Shown: positions 24,379 to 37,886 of the stretch, piece by piece
How positions within the stretch are numbered: the first letter of the stretch is position 1
Layout: each line of letters starts with the position of its first letter
Origin: Ancistrus triradiatus
Lineage: Eukaryota > Chordata > Actinopteri > Siluriformes > Loricariidae
Assembly (NCBI GenBank): GCA_025084515.1
Contig: JAJAGP010000278.1
Span: forward strand, 112,001-176,000
Length of the DNA stretch: 64,000 nucleotides
Direction: 5' to 3'
Made by a program: the position numbers and the translations under genes
Notes under the pieces: model-generated
The model's database searches: none
What the model was told of the DNA's origin: nothing
Seen by the model: the letters and a program-made list of their open reading frames with translations, nothing else

Positions 24379-27206
24379 AAACCCCTTTAACCCTGCTCAG
24401 TGGACAGAGGTAGATCAGCTAGAGTGCAGCCTGTGATCTCAGCCCACGTGCTGATTGGACGAGGCCTGTGCTTACCTTGTCGTTCTTTCTAACAGAGCTC
24501 TGTTCCTCGTTCTCCTGTTGGGTTCAACACGGCTTACTTAAGTCAGTCGAACTTTATCATACTACCTTCACTTCATAGTGACGCACCGATCCGATACTCT
24601 GGACGGGATCAGCACCAGCACTGACCTTATTGGGCCAGATGTGTCCAATACACCTTTGATAACGTCTCTGATCTGCGGATGTGCTTCACTCGAAGAGCGT
24701 CTTTCCAAATTGTGATAAAGATCAATAACACTTTGTTTTTACGAACAAAACAGAAACTCACCCATGGAATAATCAGTACAGCAAACTCATTTCTTGAAGG
24801 CGGCTAAGTTGAGCCTGAAATCTGCCACGGCTGTTTCTCTATGCGGCAGAATAACAGCCCCAGGGCTTCACCCTCTATCGTCACTATGCCAGCACACTTT
24901 TGCATTACAGTAAGTCCCCTAGACGCAAACCTTCGACTAACAAACTTTCATAGACTACTTAAATAAGTCCAAAATTACAAACTGTTGTGGAATTTCAAGT
25001 CTTGTGTCAGTGCAGTAGGTTAGTTCATGTCACATCAATGTTATTTACTCGGTCTCGGTCATATTCGGGCTTCATCAGTAAGCGTTTGCATTACTATACT
25101 GCTCGGCGAGAAAGCGGGAGATGAACATTAGAAGCCGGTACAGAGCAGAGCTTTATTAAGAAACTGACAAAACACTGGAGAACCGAGTGTAGTAACAAAA
25201 CTAAGACCTGGGCATACAGAGTCTAAAGCCAGAATGGCTGGTATTCAGATTAAATCAGTGATGATCTCGGTAAAAGGGGTGAGTCATAACAGTGGACACT
25301 AAAACGAAAGTAAGAGATCAGTGTTGGAGGATCACAAGCTGGATGTTTAGGCTAAATATGTCGGACTTACGAACTTTTAGATATGCGAACCCACTCTCAG
25401 GACGAAACTGACTTATATCTAGGGAACTGTATTAATAATTACAGTGGAGTTTTTATTCGGGGCATACCGCTCCATGTCGGAATTATTAGTGAAGAAGCGT
25501 TTGAATTCCTAAAAAGTTATAGTTAAATTAAATTTTAAAAATTCTGTTATTATATTATGACATTAAATTAGTTATAATTACAGTTTATTTTGCTGTTGGA
25601 TTATCCAGAGGTACATGTTCTTGTTTTTCATTCTTAGGAATTTTCTCTTGCTCATTTTTTTACTCTTGATTTAGTTACCACCTTGTCTTAGACACTGAGG
25701 TATAAAGAATTTAAACTTTTTGTTTTTTTAAAGGAGTTCAGGTATCTGAATCGAAATTGGAAGAGCAAACTGGGATCGGTGCATCACTAGTGATAAAGCT
25801 GATTATATAACATATAATGCACTGAGGGGTAGGCGAGCTGATTACCATCATTACACTAAGGTCGCTATGGTAACACCGGCTGAGGGTCATTCAGTGTCTA
25901 AAGGGCTACCTGCAGTGAGTCTGAGGAGAACGACAGACTGTTGTCGCTGTTCAGCAAGTTTATCTGCCTCAACCGCCTCTGGACCTCCTCTTCAATGTAC
26001 GCGGTTATCCTACACACACAATTACAATCTTAATACAACAGCTACTGAAGCTTATGACATCATAACGATTAAGGGGTGGGGTCAACGTTATCATTTAAAG
26101 CAACAGGCACTCAAAACTGACTGTTCTAGAAAGTGCCGTTTGTCATGAAGAAGATGAGGTACCTGTCATCGGTCAGCGGCACGACCATACCGAGGCTCTG
26201 GATGGGGCTCTTCGGACAGTTACCCACAGTGCTCTTCTCGTCGCTGCTCACGGAGAGGCTCCGCCCACTGTTCTCGCTCTCGCTGATCCTCTGCTTCAGC
26301 TGAGCGATTTCCCACTCCATCCTGAAACAGGAACAAACCCGGACTCTTTACTTCCACTAACCCTCCAATTATTCGAGTACCGTTTGTCTTTAGGCCCTGT
26401 CCTGTTTCTCGCACCTCTCCTGGTCCAGCTCAGGCACTGCCGTGCCCCTCAGTCCGTTCTGCCCCAGGGAGGTCACGATGCTCCTCCTGCGGATGTCATC
26501 GGCCTCGGGTTCCAGGCTGAGGCTCCTGCGCAGGGCCGAGTGTCTCCTCTCGAGCCGAGCCACGGCCTGCTCCAGGGCCTCCCTCTGCTGCTTCTCCCTG
26601 GTCTCCAGGATCTCCTGCTCCTTCCGCCGCACCTTCTCCTCCTGGCGCGCCACGTTGGTTGTGAACTCGTACGTCTGCTGCAGCTGCAGGAGCTGCTCTG
26701 CGCTGGCCGTGTGCTGAGACAGACGCTCCTGCTTCTCCTCCAGCTCCTTCTCGATCTGAGAGCAGAGTGAACAATTAAGTATATTCTGCATCTAAACATG
26801 TTTCTCCAGATACCGCATGAAGGCGCATTCCTGACCTGATACAGCATCTCATTCAGCTCTTTCTCCACCTGATCCAGACTGGGCTCAGTCCCGGCACTCC
26901 TGCCGCTGCCCTCTTTCGTACGAACGCGGCCCAGCGCCTCCCGGGCTCGGTGCAGCTCCTCGGTGACGGCGGGGAGGTGGTTCTGATGGAGAGAGAGCAG
27001 CTGGCGCTCTTTGCACTGCAGCCTGTGTTCGGCCTGAGAGAGCTGTGCCTCCTCCTGCAGGAGAGACGAGGCTTCCTGAGCCCCGCACTCCACCGTCTCA
27101 CAGACCTACAGCCGGAGAGGAATAAATATGGTGATGAGACGCAAAGGGAAGAAAAACAGGAAAGGAAGACGTGAAAAGAGAAAAAAGAAGAAAAGAAAAG
27201 AAAAAG

Positions 27207-27242
<36 letters not shown>

Positions 27243-30200
27243 GAAAAAAGAAGAAAACTAAGACAAGCATGAAGAGGAAAAAGTAAAACCACTTAAAAAA
27301 TATAGAGAGAGAGAGAGAAGCTGGGGTAGCAGGTAGGAAGAAAACACATAAAAGAAGACAGATGTCAAGATAAAAAAAAAAAAAAAAAAAAAAGAGAGGA
27401 CAGCAGAGGTGGAAGGCCAGGTTAAAAATGGAGGAGAGAGAAGAAAAAAAAAAAAGAACGAATGGAAGTTAACATATTAGGAGAGGAACCAGACAAGAAG
27501 AGAAAAGAAAGAGAAGGTTTAAAAGACAGAGACGAAGAAGAGCAAATGAAGAAAGCAGCGAACAACGGTAGCAGTACGAAGATGGGGTAGATGGCAAAGG
27601 TAAGATGGCGGGGTAGACGGCAGGGGTAGGAAGGTGGGGCAGTCAGCAGGGGGTAGGAAGGTGGGGCAGTCGGCAGGGGGTAGGAAGGTGGGGCAGTCGG
27701 CAGGGGGTAGGAAGGTGGGGCAGTCGGCAGGGGGTAGGAAGGTGGGGCAGTCGGCAGGGGTAGGTAGGAAGGTGGGGCAGTCGGCAGGGGTAGGAAGGTG
27801 GGGCAGTCGGCAGGGGTAGGAAGGTGGGGCAGTCGGCGGGGGGTAGGAAGGTGGGGCAGGGGTAGGAAGGTGGGGCAGTCGGCAGGGGGTAGGAAGGTGG
27901 GGCAGGGGTAGGAAGGTGGGGTAGTCGGCAGGTGTAGGAATGTGGAGTAGTCGGCAGGGGGTAGGTGGTGGGGTAGGGGTAGGAAGGTGAGGTAGTCGGC
28001 AGGGGTAGGGGTAGGAAGGTGGGGCAGTCGGCAGGGAGTAGGGAGGTGGGGCAGTCGGCAGGAGTAGGGAGGTGGGGTATTCGGCAGGGTAAGAAGGTGG
28101 GGTAGACAGCAAGGGTAGGAAGGTGGGGTAGACGGCAGGGGTAGGAAGGTGGGGGCAGTCGGCGGGGGTAGAAGGTGGGGCAGTCGCAAGGGTAGGAAGA
28201 TGGGGTAGTCGGCAGGGGTAGGAAGGTGGGGCAGTCGGCAGGGGGTAGGAAGGTGGGGTATTCGGCAGGGGTAAGAAGGTGGGGTACTCGGCAGGGGTAA
28301 GAAGGTGGGGTAGGGGTAGGAAGGTGGGGTAGTCGGCAGAGGTAGGAAGGTGGGTTGGACGGCAGGGGTAGGAAGGTGGGGCAGTCGGCAGGGGTAGGAA
28401 GGTGGGGTAGGGGTAAGAAGGTGGGGTAGTCGGCAGAGGTAAGAAGGTGGGGCAGTCGGTGGGGGTAGAAAGGTGGGGTAGGGGTAAGAAGGTGAGGAAG
28501 TCGGCAGGGGTAGGAAGGTGGGGCAGTCGGCGTACCAGTCTCTGTTTCTCTCGGTGTGCATGCTGCAGGACTCCGAGTGCGGCTCGGTCGTTGGTCACCT
28601 CTTTCACCAGCCGCTCCCTCTGCTGGTTGAGCCCCTCGGCTAACATGCCCAGCTCCTGCGCCTGCTCCTGTTTGAAGGTGCCATAACGCTGCCTGGCGCT
28701 CCTCAGCGCCTCCTCCCCGGCGTCCTCCCCGTCCACCCGGGCCTCTTTAGCTCGGAGCAGCCCCTCTCGGATCTCGGCTAGCGTCCGGCGCTCTTCCTCC
28801 AGGCGGCGAGCCTCGTCACGGCTCAGGAGGGTCGCCGCCTCCTCGCTGCGCTCCCTCAGCTGCTCCTCCAGACGTCCGACCACGGAGAGCTGCTCCTTCT
28901 CACGCTCCTCCAGACGTCTAGACAGAGAGTCAAAACATGCATGTTATGAACAAGTAATTCAATCAGAAGGCAGCAGGGTGGCGCAGTCAGAGTGAAACCC
29001 AGGTCACCTCAGAGCACCGGAGACCTGGGTGTGAGTCCCAGACCGGCAGCTGTCTGAGGGGAATTTGCATGTTCTCCCCTCTTAGGAGTAGAAGGCAGGA
29101 GTATGAGGTAGGGGTAAAAATCAGTAAGAGGAGGTAGGGGTACAAATCAGGAGTAAAAATCAGCAGGTAAAAGGTAGGGGTAGAGGGGTGGGCTAGGAGG
29201 TAGGGGTAGAAGTCATCAGTAGACGGAAGGCATAGAAGGCAGGGTTGAAAACCAGCTGTAGAGGGCAAGGGTAGAAGGTAGGGGTAAAAAAAAAAAACAG
29301 ATTTAAAGGGCAGGGGTAGAAATCTACAGTAGAGGGCAGGAGAAGAAGGTAGGGATAGAAATCAGGGGTAGAAATCAGCAGTAAAGAGCAGGGGTAGAAA
29401 CCAGCTGGAGAGGGCAGGGGTCGAACTCAGCAGTAAAGAGCAGGGGTAGAAGGTAGGGGTAAAAAACAGCTGTAGAGGGAAGGGGTAGAAATCAGTACGA
29501 GAAGATCGGGGGAAAAGCTAGGGGTAGAAGATAGAGTAGAGGGAAGAAGTAGAAATTAGCAGGGAAGAGGTAGAAGGTAGGGGTAGAAGTTAGAGGTAAA
29601 AAACAGCTGTAGAGGGCAGGGGTAGAAATCAGTACGAGAAGATTGGGGTAAAAGCTAGGGGTAGAAGATAGGGATGGAAATCAGCAGTAGAAGACAGGAG
29701 TAGAGCGTGGGGGCAGACAGCAGCTGTAGAGGGCAGGGGTAGTAATTAGCAGGGAAGGGGTAGAAATCAGCAGTAGAGGGCAGGGGTAGAAGGTAGGGGT
29801 AAAAACCAGCTGTAGAGGGCAGGGGTAGAAATCAGTACGAGAAGATCGGGGTAAAAGCTAGGGGTGGAAGATAGGGGTGGAAATCAGCAGCAGAGGGCAG
29901 GAGTAGAAGGTAGGGGTAGAAATCAGGGGTAGAGGGAAGGAGTAGAAATCAGTACGAGAAGATCGGGGTAAAAGCTAGGGGTAGAAATCAGCAGCAGAAG
30001 GCAGGGGTAGAGGGCAGGGGTAGGAAGCTCCCTTATTTAGGCGTCAGTAACTGTAGAATAAAATCTCATCCCCTATCTCTCATGCATTAAGGTCCAGCCT
30101 CTGAACTTCCCCTGCTGCTTTATCCTAAGGAGTTTCTCTCTCTGCTATCAGACCATGTTTACGTTATCGGGGCAGATAATACCAGCTCAGCCTCTCCTCC

Positions 30201-33200
30201 TCCTAAATCCTCCTCATTAGGGCTGAACTGCTGCACTGATCAGGAGTTACACAAACTGATGTGTGTCCTCTCACTCACCTCCTCTCCAGCTGGAGTTTCA
30301 CAGCCTGCTCCTCTCTCTCGCGTTTGAGTCGCTCCAGCTCTATGAAGAGCTCCGTCTGCTCGGCCCGTTCCCTCAGAGCCTGCTCCTCGTCTCCGTCTTC
30401 TCTGCCCTCCTTCTCCCGCTCCTCCTCCTCCTCTTCTTCTTCTTCTTCCTCCTCCTCCTCCGACTCCTCCTCCAGATGCTCGTGTAGATGCTTCGGCCAC
30501 CTCCTCTGCCTCTGCTCCTGCTGCTCCCTGTGACGCTCCTCCTAACAGAGTTCGGTTACATCAGTGCTTAGTGATTACACTTTTTTGAACGCTTGCTTTG
30601 ATGTTTGTCCTCCGAGTGGATTAAATTAAATAACGGAAATAACGATAAACACAAATTCTAAATGTGTCGTGAGAAAAACACTGAAGATTTTCTTAAGAAA
30701 ATAACTAAGTTACTTCTGAGAGAAAGTTAATTATGAGAACTTAAGGTTCCTTCGAGAACTGCATTTAAGAACACTCCCATAAACTTCTTAGTGCTGAAAG
30801 AACCTTTGCAAAGTTTTTTATCTTAAGAAAGTTTGTGACTCCGCCCCCAGATTTCCGCTCGTCCGCACCTGGAAGCGCTCCTTCTCGGCCAGCAGGTCTC
30901 TCATGCGGCTCTCGATGTCCTGGCAGCGCTGGTGCAGGTTCTCCTCCTGCCTGCGGATGCGCAGCTGCACCTGCTCCGACTCCTTCCTCTGAGACTCCAC
31001 TTCCTGCTGCATGCGCTCCAGCTCGGCCTTCTCGCACTTCTGCTTCTCCTCCATCTCCTTTATCAGGCGCCTGCAGGGGCCAAACAGCCGTCAGGACAGA
31101 CCCCCTTCGCCCCGCTCGCTCTGAAGCATTTTTAGAAATAACGAAGCGGACCTCTTGTGCTCGAGCTTCTCCAGCTCCTCTCGCTGCTGCCTCTCGAACT
31201 CCAGCCTGGAAACCAGGACAGGAAGTTAAAGATCCGGAACACACAGTAAACAAAACCAGCGGCAGCAAGGGATGCAACGAGCAGCACAAACGCTGGCATG
31301 GCACGATCGGAGGGAGGCCAAAAGTGGAAAAGAAATAAGAAAGAGAGTACATTTTATCAGCCAAAGCAAGACGTGAGGCGCAATCAAGCAAACGCAAAGC
31401 AAAAATACATTCAAATGTCATGGGCGTGTCAGGAGGTGATGGAAGGCATGGAACAGCACACACAGAGGCCTAAGAGTGAGGTTAGAGCACTTTCACTGCA
31501 TTTGGGTGTACCTGAGAAACACCGGTCCCCCCTCTGTGTAGAGACTGCCGTAAGGAAAGGGCAGAAACACAACAAATAAGCCACCGACTTCAGATCACTT
31601 CACTCTGCTCCTCCCCAGTTATTCCCCGTCACCATTGCCCTCTGTCTAGGAGGGCCTGAGGCTCTGTCAGTTAGCCATATGCTATATAGGCAAAAGTTTG
31701 TGGACACCCAAAAATTTGATCCAAACATAGTCATTAGTATGGAGTTTATGCTTCCACGTTTGCTGTTACAACAGCCTTTATTCTGCTGAAAGGATTTCCA
31801 TTAGATTTTGGAACATGACTGTGAGGTCGGCTTCTCACTTTTGGCATTCCAGCGCATCTTCAGGAGTTCAGGTCGAGGTTCGAGTTCCCAATCAAAGCTG
31901 GCATCTACTTCCCTACTTTCTTTGTATATAATTTAATCTAAGCGAACGCAAGACGCCTTTAAACTCTTAATACACGCCTGTCAGCAAAGCTCTGATTCGT
32001 CCATATTCTCTTCAGCCATGTTTCCAAATTGTGACTTTTTTCCAAGTCTGATTACCGCAGCTCAAAGTGGGTGTGGCCAGGTTTCAGAGCGCATGTTACT
32101 CCAAAAGTATTAGACCAGAGATTTAAGCTTTAAGGCCTGCTCCCCATAAAAGTGTGACAAAACTCGAACGTAAAAGAAAAAGGATCAGAAGCAAAGCAGA
32201 GATTCCAGAAGCAAAAGACCCTTTGAGCAAAATCGGAGAAAGTGGTAGCCTAGTGGGACTGTGGTAGCCTAGTGGGTAAGGTACTGGACTCTGGGCCAGA
32301 AGATCCAGGGTTCAAATCCCACCTCTGCCAAGCTGCCACTGTTGGGTCCTTGAGCAAAGCCCTTAACCCACAATTGCTTGGATTGTAAGATTGTATCAAT
32401 TGTAAGTTGCTCTGGATAAGGGCGTCTGCTAAATGCTTTAAATGTAAATGTAAAGTAAAGAAATGAAAGGCTGGCAAATATTCGTACGAAAAAGGAGCAG
32501 AAAACAGCGAAGAGGAATGCAGTAAGCAAACATATAAAAAAAAAAAAAACCACATACATGCAATATAAGGAGCTGCATGTCCACATAAACCAGGAACTAC
32601 TCATTAAAACATGCCCGGATGATATGGTACACTTTATATTAGGACTGCGTTATAAGTGAGTGATTAGAAGGGGTGTCCACAAACTTTTGTCTATATAGTG
32701 TCTCTGGCAGCACAACTGGCAGATGATCCCTGTCCGTCCTTATCTGCCTGGGATGTGACCAACTACACGTGTAGAGAGCCCAGCCACCTCAGAGACTCAG
32801 TGTTGGTGGGCTAAGCTGTCCAAGCTCCAGATCCATTTCACTCTGAACGTGTCACTAAAACATGTGTGTGTTTGTTGTAATGCACTGGCTGCGGTCATGG
32901 GAAACAAAGAGGAGTTTCTGAACAGCCCATGACCACATTGTCAGAGGTGTAAGCGCTCAATGGGACTGATTAGGACCCCCCGGACTGAAGGGGTCACTGA
33001 GGTGAGGGACTCAGTAGACACCGAGTCGTTCCTTTTGCCTGGTTGATGTACACACAGCAAAAACACAGTATTGATCCAGGGACAGGGACGTTAATTAACG
33101 TTTGTGCCTCATTAATAAAATAACATTCAAATTGTAACGAAATGCTGCATAGGTAAACAACCCAGTTAAATGCATTTCAGTTCCAGCTTGTAACTGTACA

Positions 33201-34616
33201 GAACGTGGAGAAGTTCAAGGGGCAGGGTGAATATTTATGCATTTCACTGTAGTTAGTTTAAGTCTAGGTTGTGTTGTAGTACTGGAGTCTGGTTTCAATC
33301 TCACTTGGACTGTGGTAGCCTGGTGGTTAAGGTACTGGACTATGAACCAGAAGGTCCAGGGTTCAAATCCCAAGCTGCCACTGTTGGGTCCTTGAGCAAA
33401 GCCCTTAACCTAAAATTGTTTGGATTATAAGACTGTACCAATTGTAAGTCGCCCTGGATAAGGGCGTCTGCTAAATGCTGTAAATGCTATAATGACTCTG
33501 TCTGGTCTCAGTCCCGAGGTAAGGTGGACTCGGACATTGTTGTTAAGTCCAATATGTCCGTCTGAGGGAACATTTACTATATATCATACTTCGTTTCTAT
33601 TGTTATTGATTATACATTTTACATTTACAGCATTTAGCAGACACCCTTATCCAGAGCGACTTACAATTTATACAGTCTTACAATCCAAGCAATTGTGGGT
33701 TGAGGGCCTTGCTCAAGGACTCAACAGTGGCAGCTTTTGGCTGAGGTGGGATTTGAACCCTGAACCTTCTGGTTCATAGTCCTGCACCTTAACCACTTGG
33801 CCACCAATAGAAACAGACTTCAAACAGAAGAAATCAGTCCTTTCTCTACAGGCCTGAATAAAATCTGCACTCTTGATTGGCTAACAGGAAAAAACAAGTT
33901 CCTGCTCTTCTCCTTCAGGATCCAATCAATCACGTTTTATTTTGAACAGTCTGACATTAAGATTTTAAGTGTGCATTATCACCCGCTCACTTTACTTTAC
34001 CTTGTCCCCAAACTCTGGTACTATTATTATTCTATGATGTTGTTTTCACATTTAATAATAATAAATGTTTAGAATGGATGTTGTTTATATTCAGGTGGCT
34101 TTATGAGGTGATTCTGATTCAGTTTGAGAGAAGAAGGGAAACAGAATCATCACCATCATTTACTCCCTAAAGCTACATCACCTTAGTTTGACTAACATTA
34201 TAATATAATAATTAATAATCATTTTTGGCTCTGTGTAACTGAATGTTATATTTGTCAAAATCTAAGATGGCATATAATATTATTTATTAATAATTATATT
34301 ATATACTTTATAATGAATGTAAAGTGAATAACAAGCTTAATTAAATGTTTTCTTATTTCTGTATGACGAAACAATCTTAATGTAGTCTCCGTCTCGTCTC
34401 CCTGGGGTGGTGGGTTGGCACATCAGACCGCTGTGCCACCCAGGCGGCGTACAGATGGTATATAAATGGGCACGGATATAAATGTGTGCCAATGTTAAGA
34501 TTAGAATGTTTTGTACCGGTGACGGCTGCGGAGGGTATGGGGCGAGAGATGCACAGAGAGAGGAGGTGAGAGGGGGATTGCACCGAGGAAGAGAGGGTAG
34601 GAGCAGTATGGAGGGG

Positions 34617-34663
<47 letters not shown>

Positions 34664-37600
34664 CGGCTTACCCGGGGTTGTAGAGCATAACGGTGGAGAG
34701 GTTTTCACACGACTTGGACAGATCGGTCATGGACAGACTGAGGCTGCTTAAGAGTCCACTCTGATCACAAAAACAGCATTACACACTGATGAAGCTCAAA
34801 CTAACCTGAGCCTCTATCAGAGACACACCAGAGCCAGACTGACCTTCCTCTTCTCTCTCAGCTTCGCCGCCTCTTTGGGGTGGTTGAACCTGAACATGTT
34901 GGTCCTGCCCAGCAGGATTACAGCACCTTAGAGAGGGACAAGCAAAGTCCAAAAACAAACGAATAAGCCAAACACAACCGGTACAGCCTGACAGCATAAC
35001 CGTAGGAACACGGAGTGTGTTCATATGAACTTAATCATCAGATGTGGTCAGTAATGCGACCGGCGAGTTCACATGCGCTTGAGTAATCAGATCATGGGAA
35101 GCCGGGTTTACACGGCTCAGGCTGTAATCGGATTTCTTCGTTGCAACCAGCCAGTAATCTCAGAAAGATGTGACGGACACTTCAGGTTTGCATATTAAAT
35201 CATCAGATTCTTCATTTTCTTGACTATATATTGATTTACAGCGTCTCCACAAAGTGTTCGATAGCCGTTTAGCAGGTGCCGCGTTTAATTCCAGGGTTGC
35301 CAGATCCCATGAAAGAAGTCCCCACGTGGTCAATGTTAATAATGAGGATCTTATTAAGAAATCGAGAATTGCATTTAAGAACTTTCTTATGATCTACTTA
35401 GCATTTGTCTTAAGAACCTTCGGAGGTTTTTCCTTCAGAAAGCACCCTGACCCCTGGTCTGGTGAAGGGAGGAAGCTGAGGGTCTAGTGCCTTAAGGCCA
35501 TAAGGAGCGAGCAGCAGGTCCTGCGGAGTTATAAGGCCTGCACCCTCTCACACACCCTCTCACACACCTACATCCAGCCACCAGCCCCTTAACTCCATCA
35601 TACTAAGGCAGACTTCGGCTAACCTTGGTTGAGCTGACAGGGCTCGGTGACCTGAACTCCATTAATGGAGCACTGCGACTCGTTCAGGGGGGTCAGGGTC
35701 ACGGTGCCATTCTGGTTCTCAAACAGACAGTGCTCGCTCTCCAGCCCCAGGCCATGCAGAACTACAGACAGAGAGAGAGAGAGAGAGTCACATTATAACC
35801 AATCCAAAGGAAACTACCCTTAAAATGACAGCACCAGATATAAGTTCTATTCACACCTGAACCGAGACCACACACACAAACCACATGATTCAAATGAAAG
35901 CATCAAGAAGATAAAACATATCGATTATAATCCCATACTGGGCTTGTAATAAGTCATTTCCTCCCCTAGATCACCCCTAATGGAGGTTTACTTCGGTGGA
36001 GGAGGCTTCTTAGCCACGGGCGCTAACACACAGGGAGGGGTACTGTTACACCGACTGCTGAACACCAACAAACACCCCAACGGCAGTCCTAAACGGGCCA
36101 AGGTCACCCCAGAGAGAGTGATCAGTGCTTCAGTACCATCACCCCACACCGTGTCCTGTGTCTGTAGCTCCAGTGCTGTGCTGCTGAGCAGGGGATGTGT
36201 TCCAGTCCCAGCACTGAGCTCTGCTCATACAGTGCAGCCACAGAACACCCATTCGGTTCTGCTCATTACAGAACCAAAAAGCACCGGCTCCTCACCGATG
36301 TCCTGCTCGTTGGCGGCGTCTTCTCTTCCCACACACGTCCTGCCCTCCTACAAACCAAACACGGAGCAGAGCGTTCAGTATCTAACCAACCTACAGGGGT
36401 ACAGTCTGTAAGAAGGGAAGGGGTACAGGGGTACAGTCTGTAAGAAGGGAAGGGGTACAGGGGTACAGGGGGGTACAGGGGTACAGTCTGTAAGAACAGA
36501 AGCCGTACAGGGGTACAGTCTGTAAGAAGGGAAGGGGTACAGGGGTACAGTCTGTAAGAAGGGAAGGGGTACAGGGGTACAGGGGGGTACAGTCTGTAAG
36601 AAGGGAAGGGGTACAGGGGGGTACAGTCTGTAAGAAGGGAAGCTGTACAGGGGTACAGGGGGGTACAGGGGGTACAGTCTGTAAGAACAGAAGCCGTACA
36701 GGGGTACAGGGCATCAGATTATACACCAACAGAGACAGACTGACAGGATCATACACTCATACTACTGTAACCATTCCAGAGCTACACTGAAACAGAGAAA
36801 GAAAGAAAGAACAAAAAGACAGAAAGAAAAAACAGACAGAATTAAAGAAGAAACAATGAAAAAAAACAGAAAAAGAAAAAAGAAATAAGACAGAAAAAAT
36901 AATGAAAAAGAAAAACAGAATAGACAGAAAAAAGAAAAAAAAAACGAATGAAAGAAAGAAAGAACAGAAAAAAAGAACAAACCAGAAGAAAGAACAAACA
37001 GACAGACAGAAATAACAGACAGAAAAACAAAAAAAAAGAAAGAAAGAACAAAAAAAACAGCCTGAAAAAAGACAAACAGACAGAAAGAAAGAAAGAAGGA
37101 AGAAGAAAGAAACAACAGACAGAAAAAAGAACAAACAAATGAATTAAAAAAAGAAAGAAGAGAGAAAAAAAAGAAAGAACAGAAAAGAGAGAGAAAGAAA
37201 GAACAAAAAGAAAGAAAAACTGAGAGAAAGAAAAAGAAAACATACAGAAAAAAAGAAAGAAAGAAAGAACGAACAAACAGACAGAATTAAAGAAGAAAGA
37301 AAAACCAGACAGAAAGAAAGAAAAGAAAAAAAGAATGGAAAAGACAAAAAAAGAAAGAAAGAACACACCAAAAAGAATGAGAAAGAAAAAAAGAACATAC
37401 CGAAAGAAAGAACTAAGAAAAAAAGAAGACAGAAAGACAAAGAACAGACAGAATTAAAGAAAAAAAAAAAACAAAGAAAAAAAGAAAGAAAGGAAGAAAG
37501 AACGGACAGAAAAATGAATGAACAAAAAATAAAAGAACAGAAAGAACAGAGAAAAAAAGAAAGTACAGAAGAAAGAAAGAATAGACAGAAAAATGAATGA

Positions 37601-37853
37601 ACAAACAAATAAAAGAAAAAAAAGAAAAAAAAAAAACAGACAGAGAGAAAGAATACCCAAACGTGTGGCATGCCTAAATGGGTAGTAATTTTGGGGGACA
37701 CTGGGGGGCGCACCTTTAAGTGATAGAGGATGATGCCCGTGCTGAGCAGGTCGTCGTCGATGCCGATGAGGTGAGGAAGCTCTGAGTCCAGGATAACCCC
37801 GATCCCTTCCTTCCTCAGAGCCAGAGTCTCCTCCTACACGTCCAACCACAGGA

Positions 37854-37886
<33 letters not shown>

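Larger units (their letters stand above)
26163..31205 (-). other. kif16b: KIF16B coiled-coil stalk (exons 18-24)
   Basis: Exons 18-24 encode a highly charged Glu/Arg/Lys/Gln-rich coiled coil (for example EEKQKCEKAELERMQQEVES, VARQEEKVRRKEQEILETRE, ARLERRHSALRR), aligning with the human stalk. Exon 20 adds EEE-Ser followed by 14 consecutive Glu (residues 707-720) encoded by pure GAG/GAA, absent at this place in the human protein as I recall it. Confidence 0.9.
34672..37833 (-). other. kif16b: KIF16B FHA domain region (exons 13-17)
   Basis: These exons encode the forkhead-associated fold typical of kinesin-3 motors: DSELPHLIGIDDDLLSTGII (exon 13), the TCVGRED turn (exon 14), LHGLGLESEHCLFEN and NGTVTLTPLNESQCSINGVQ (exon 15), and ILLGRTNMFRFNHPKEA (exon 16). 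Exon 17 (LSLSMTDLSKSCENL) starts the Ser-rich linker to the stalk. Confidence 0.9.

Noticed and set aside
32242..32330. Possible tRNA gene (good A and B boxes)
   Set aside because: The sequence continues into a SINE body and tail and recurs at 33308, 33612 and 40306; it lacks a convincing cloverleaf of normal length.
36757..37713. Phe/Leu/Ser-rich membrane-like open frames on the minus strand
   Set aside because: They are translations of the A/G low-complexity tract; the apparent hydrophobicity follows from UUU/UCU codons.
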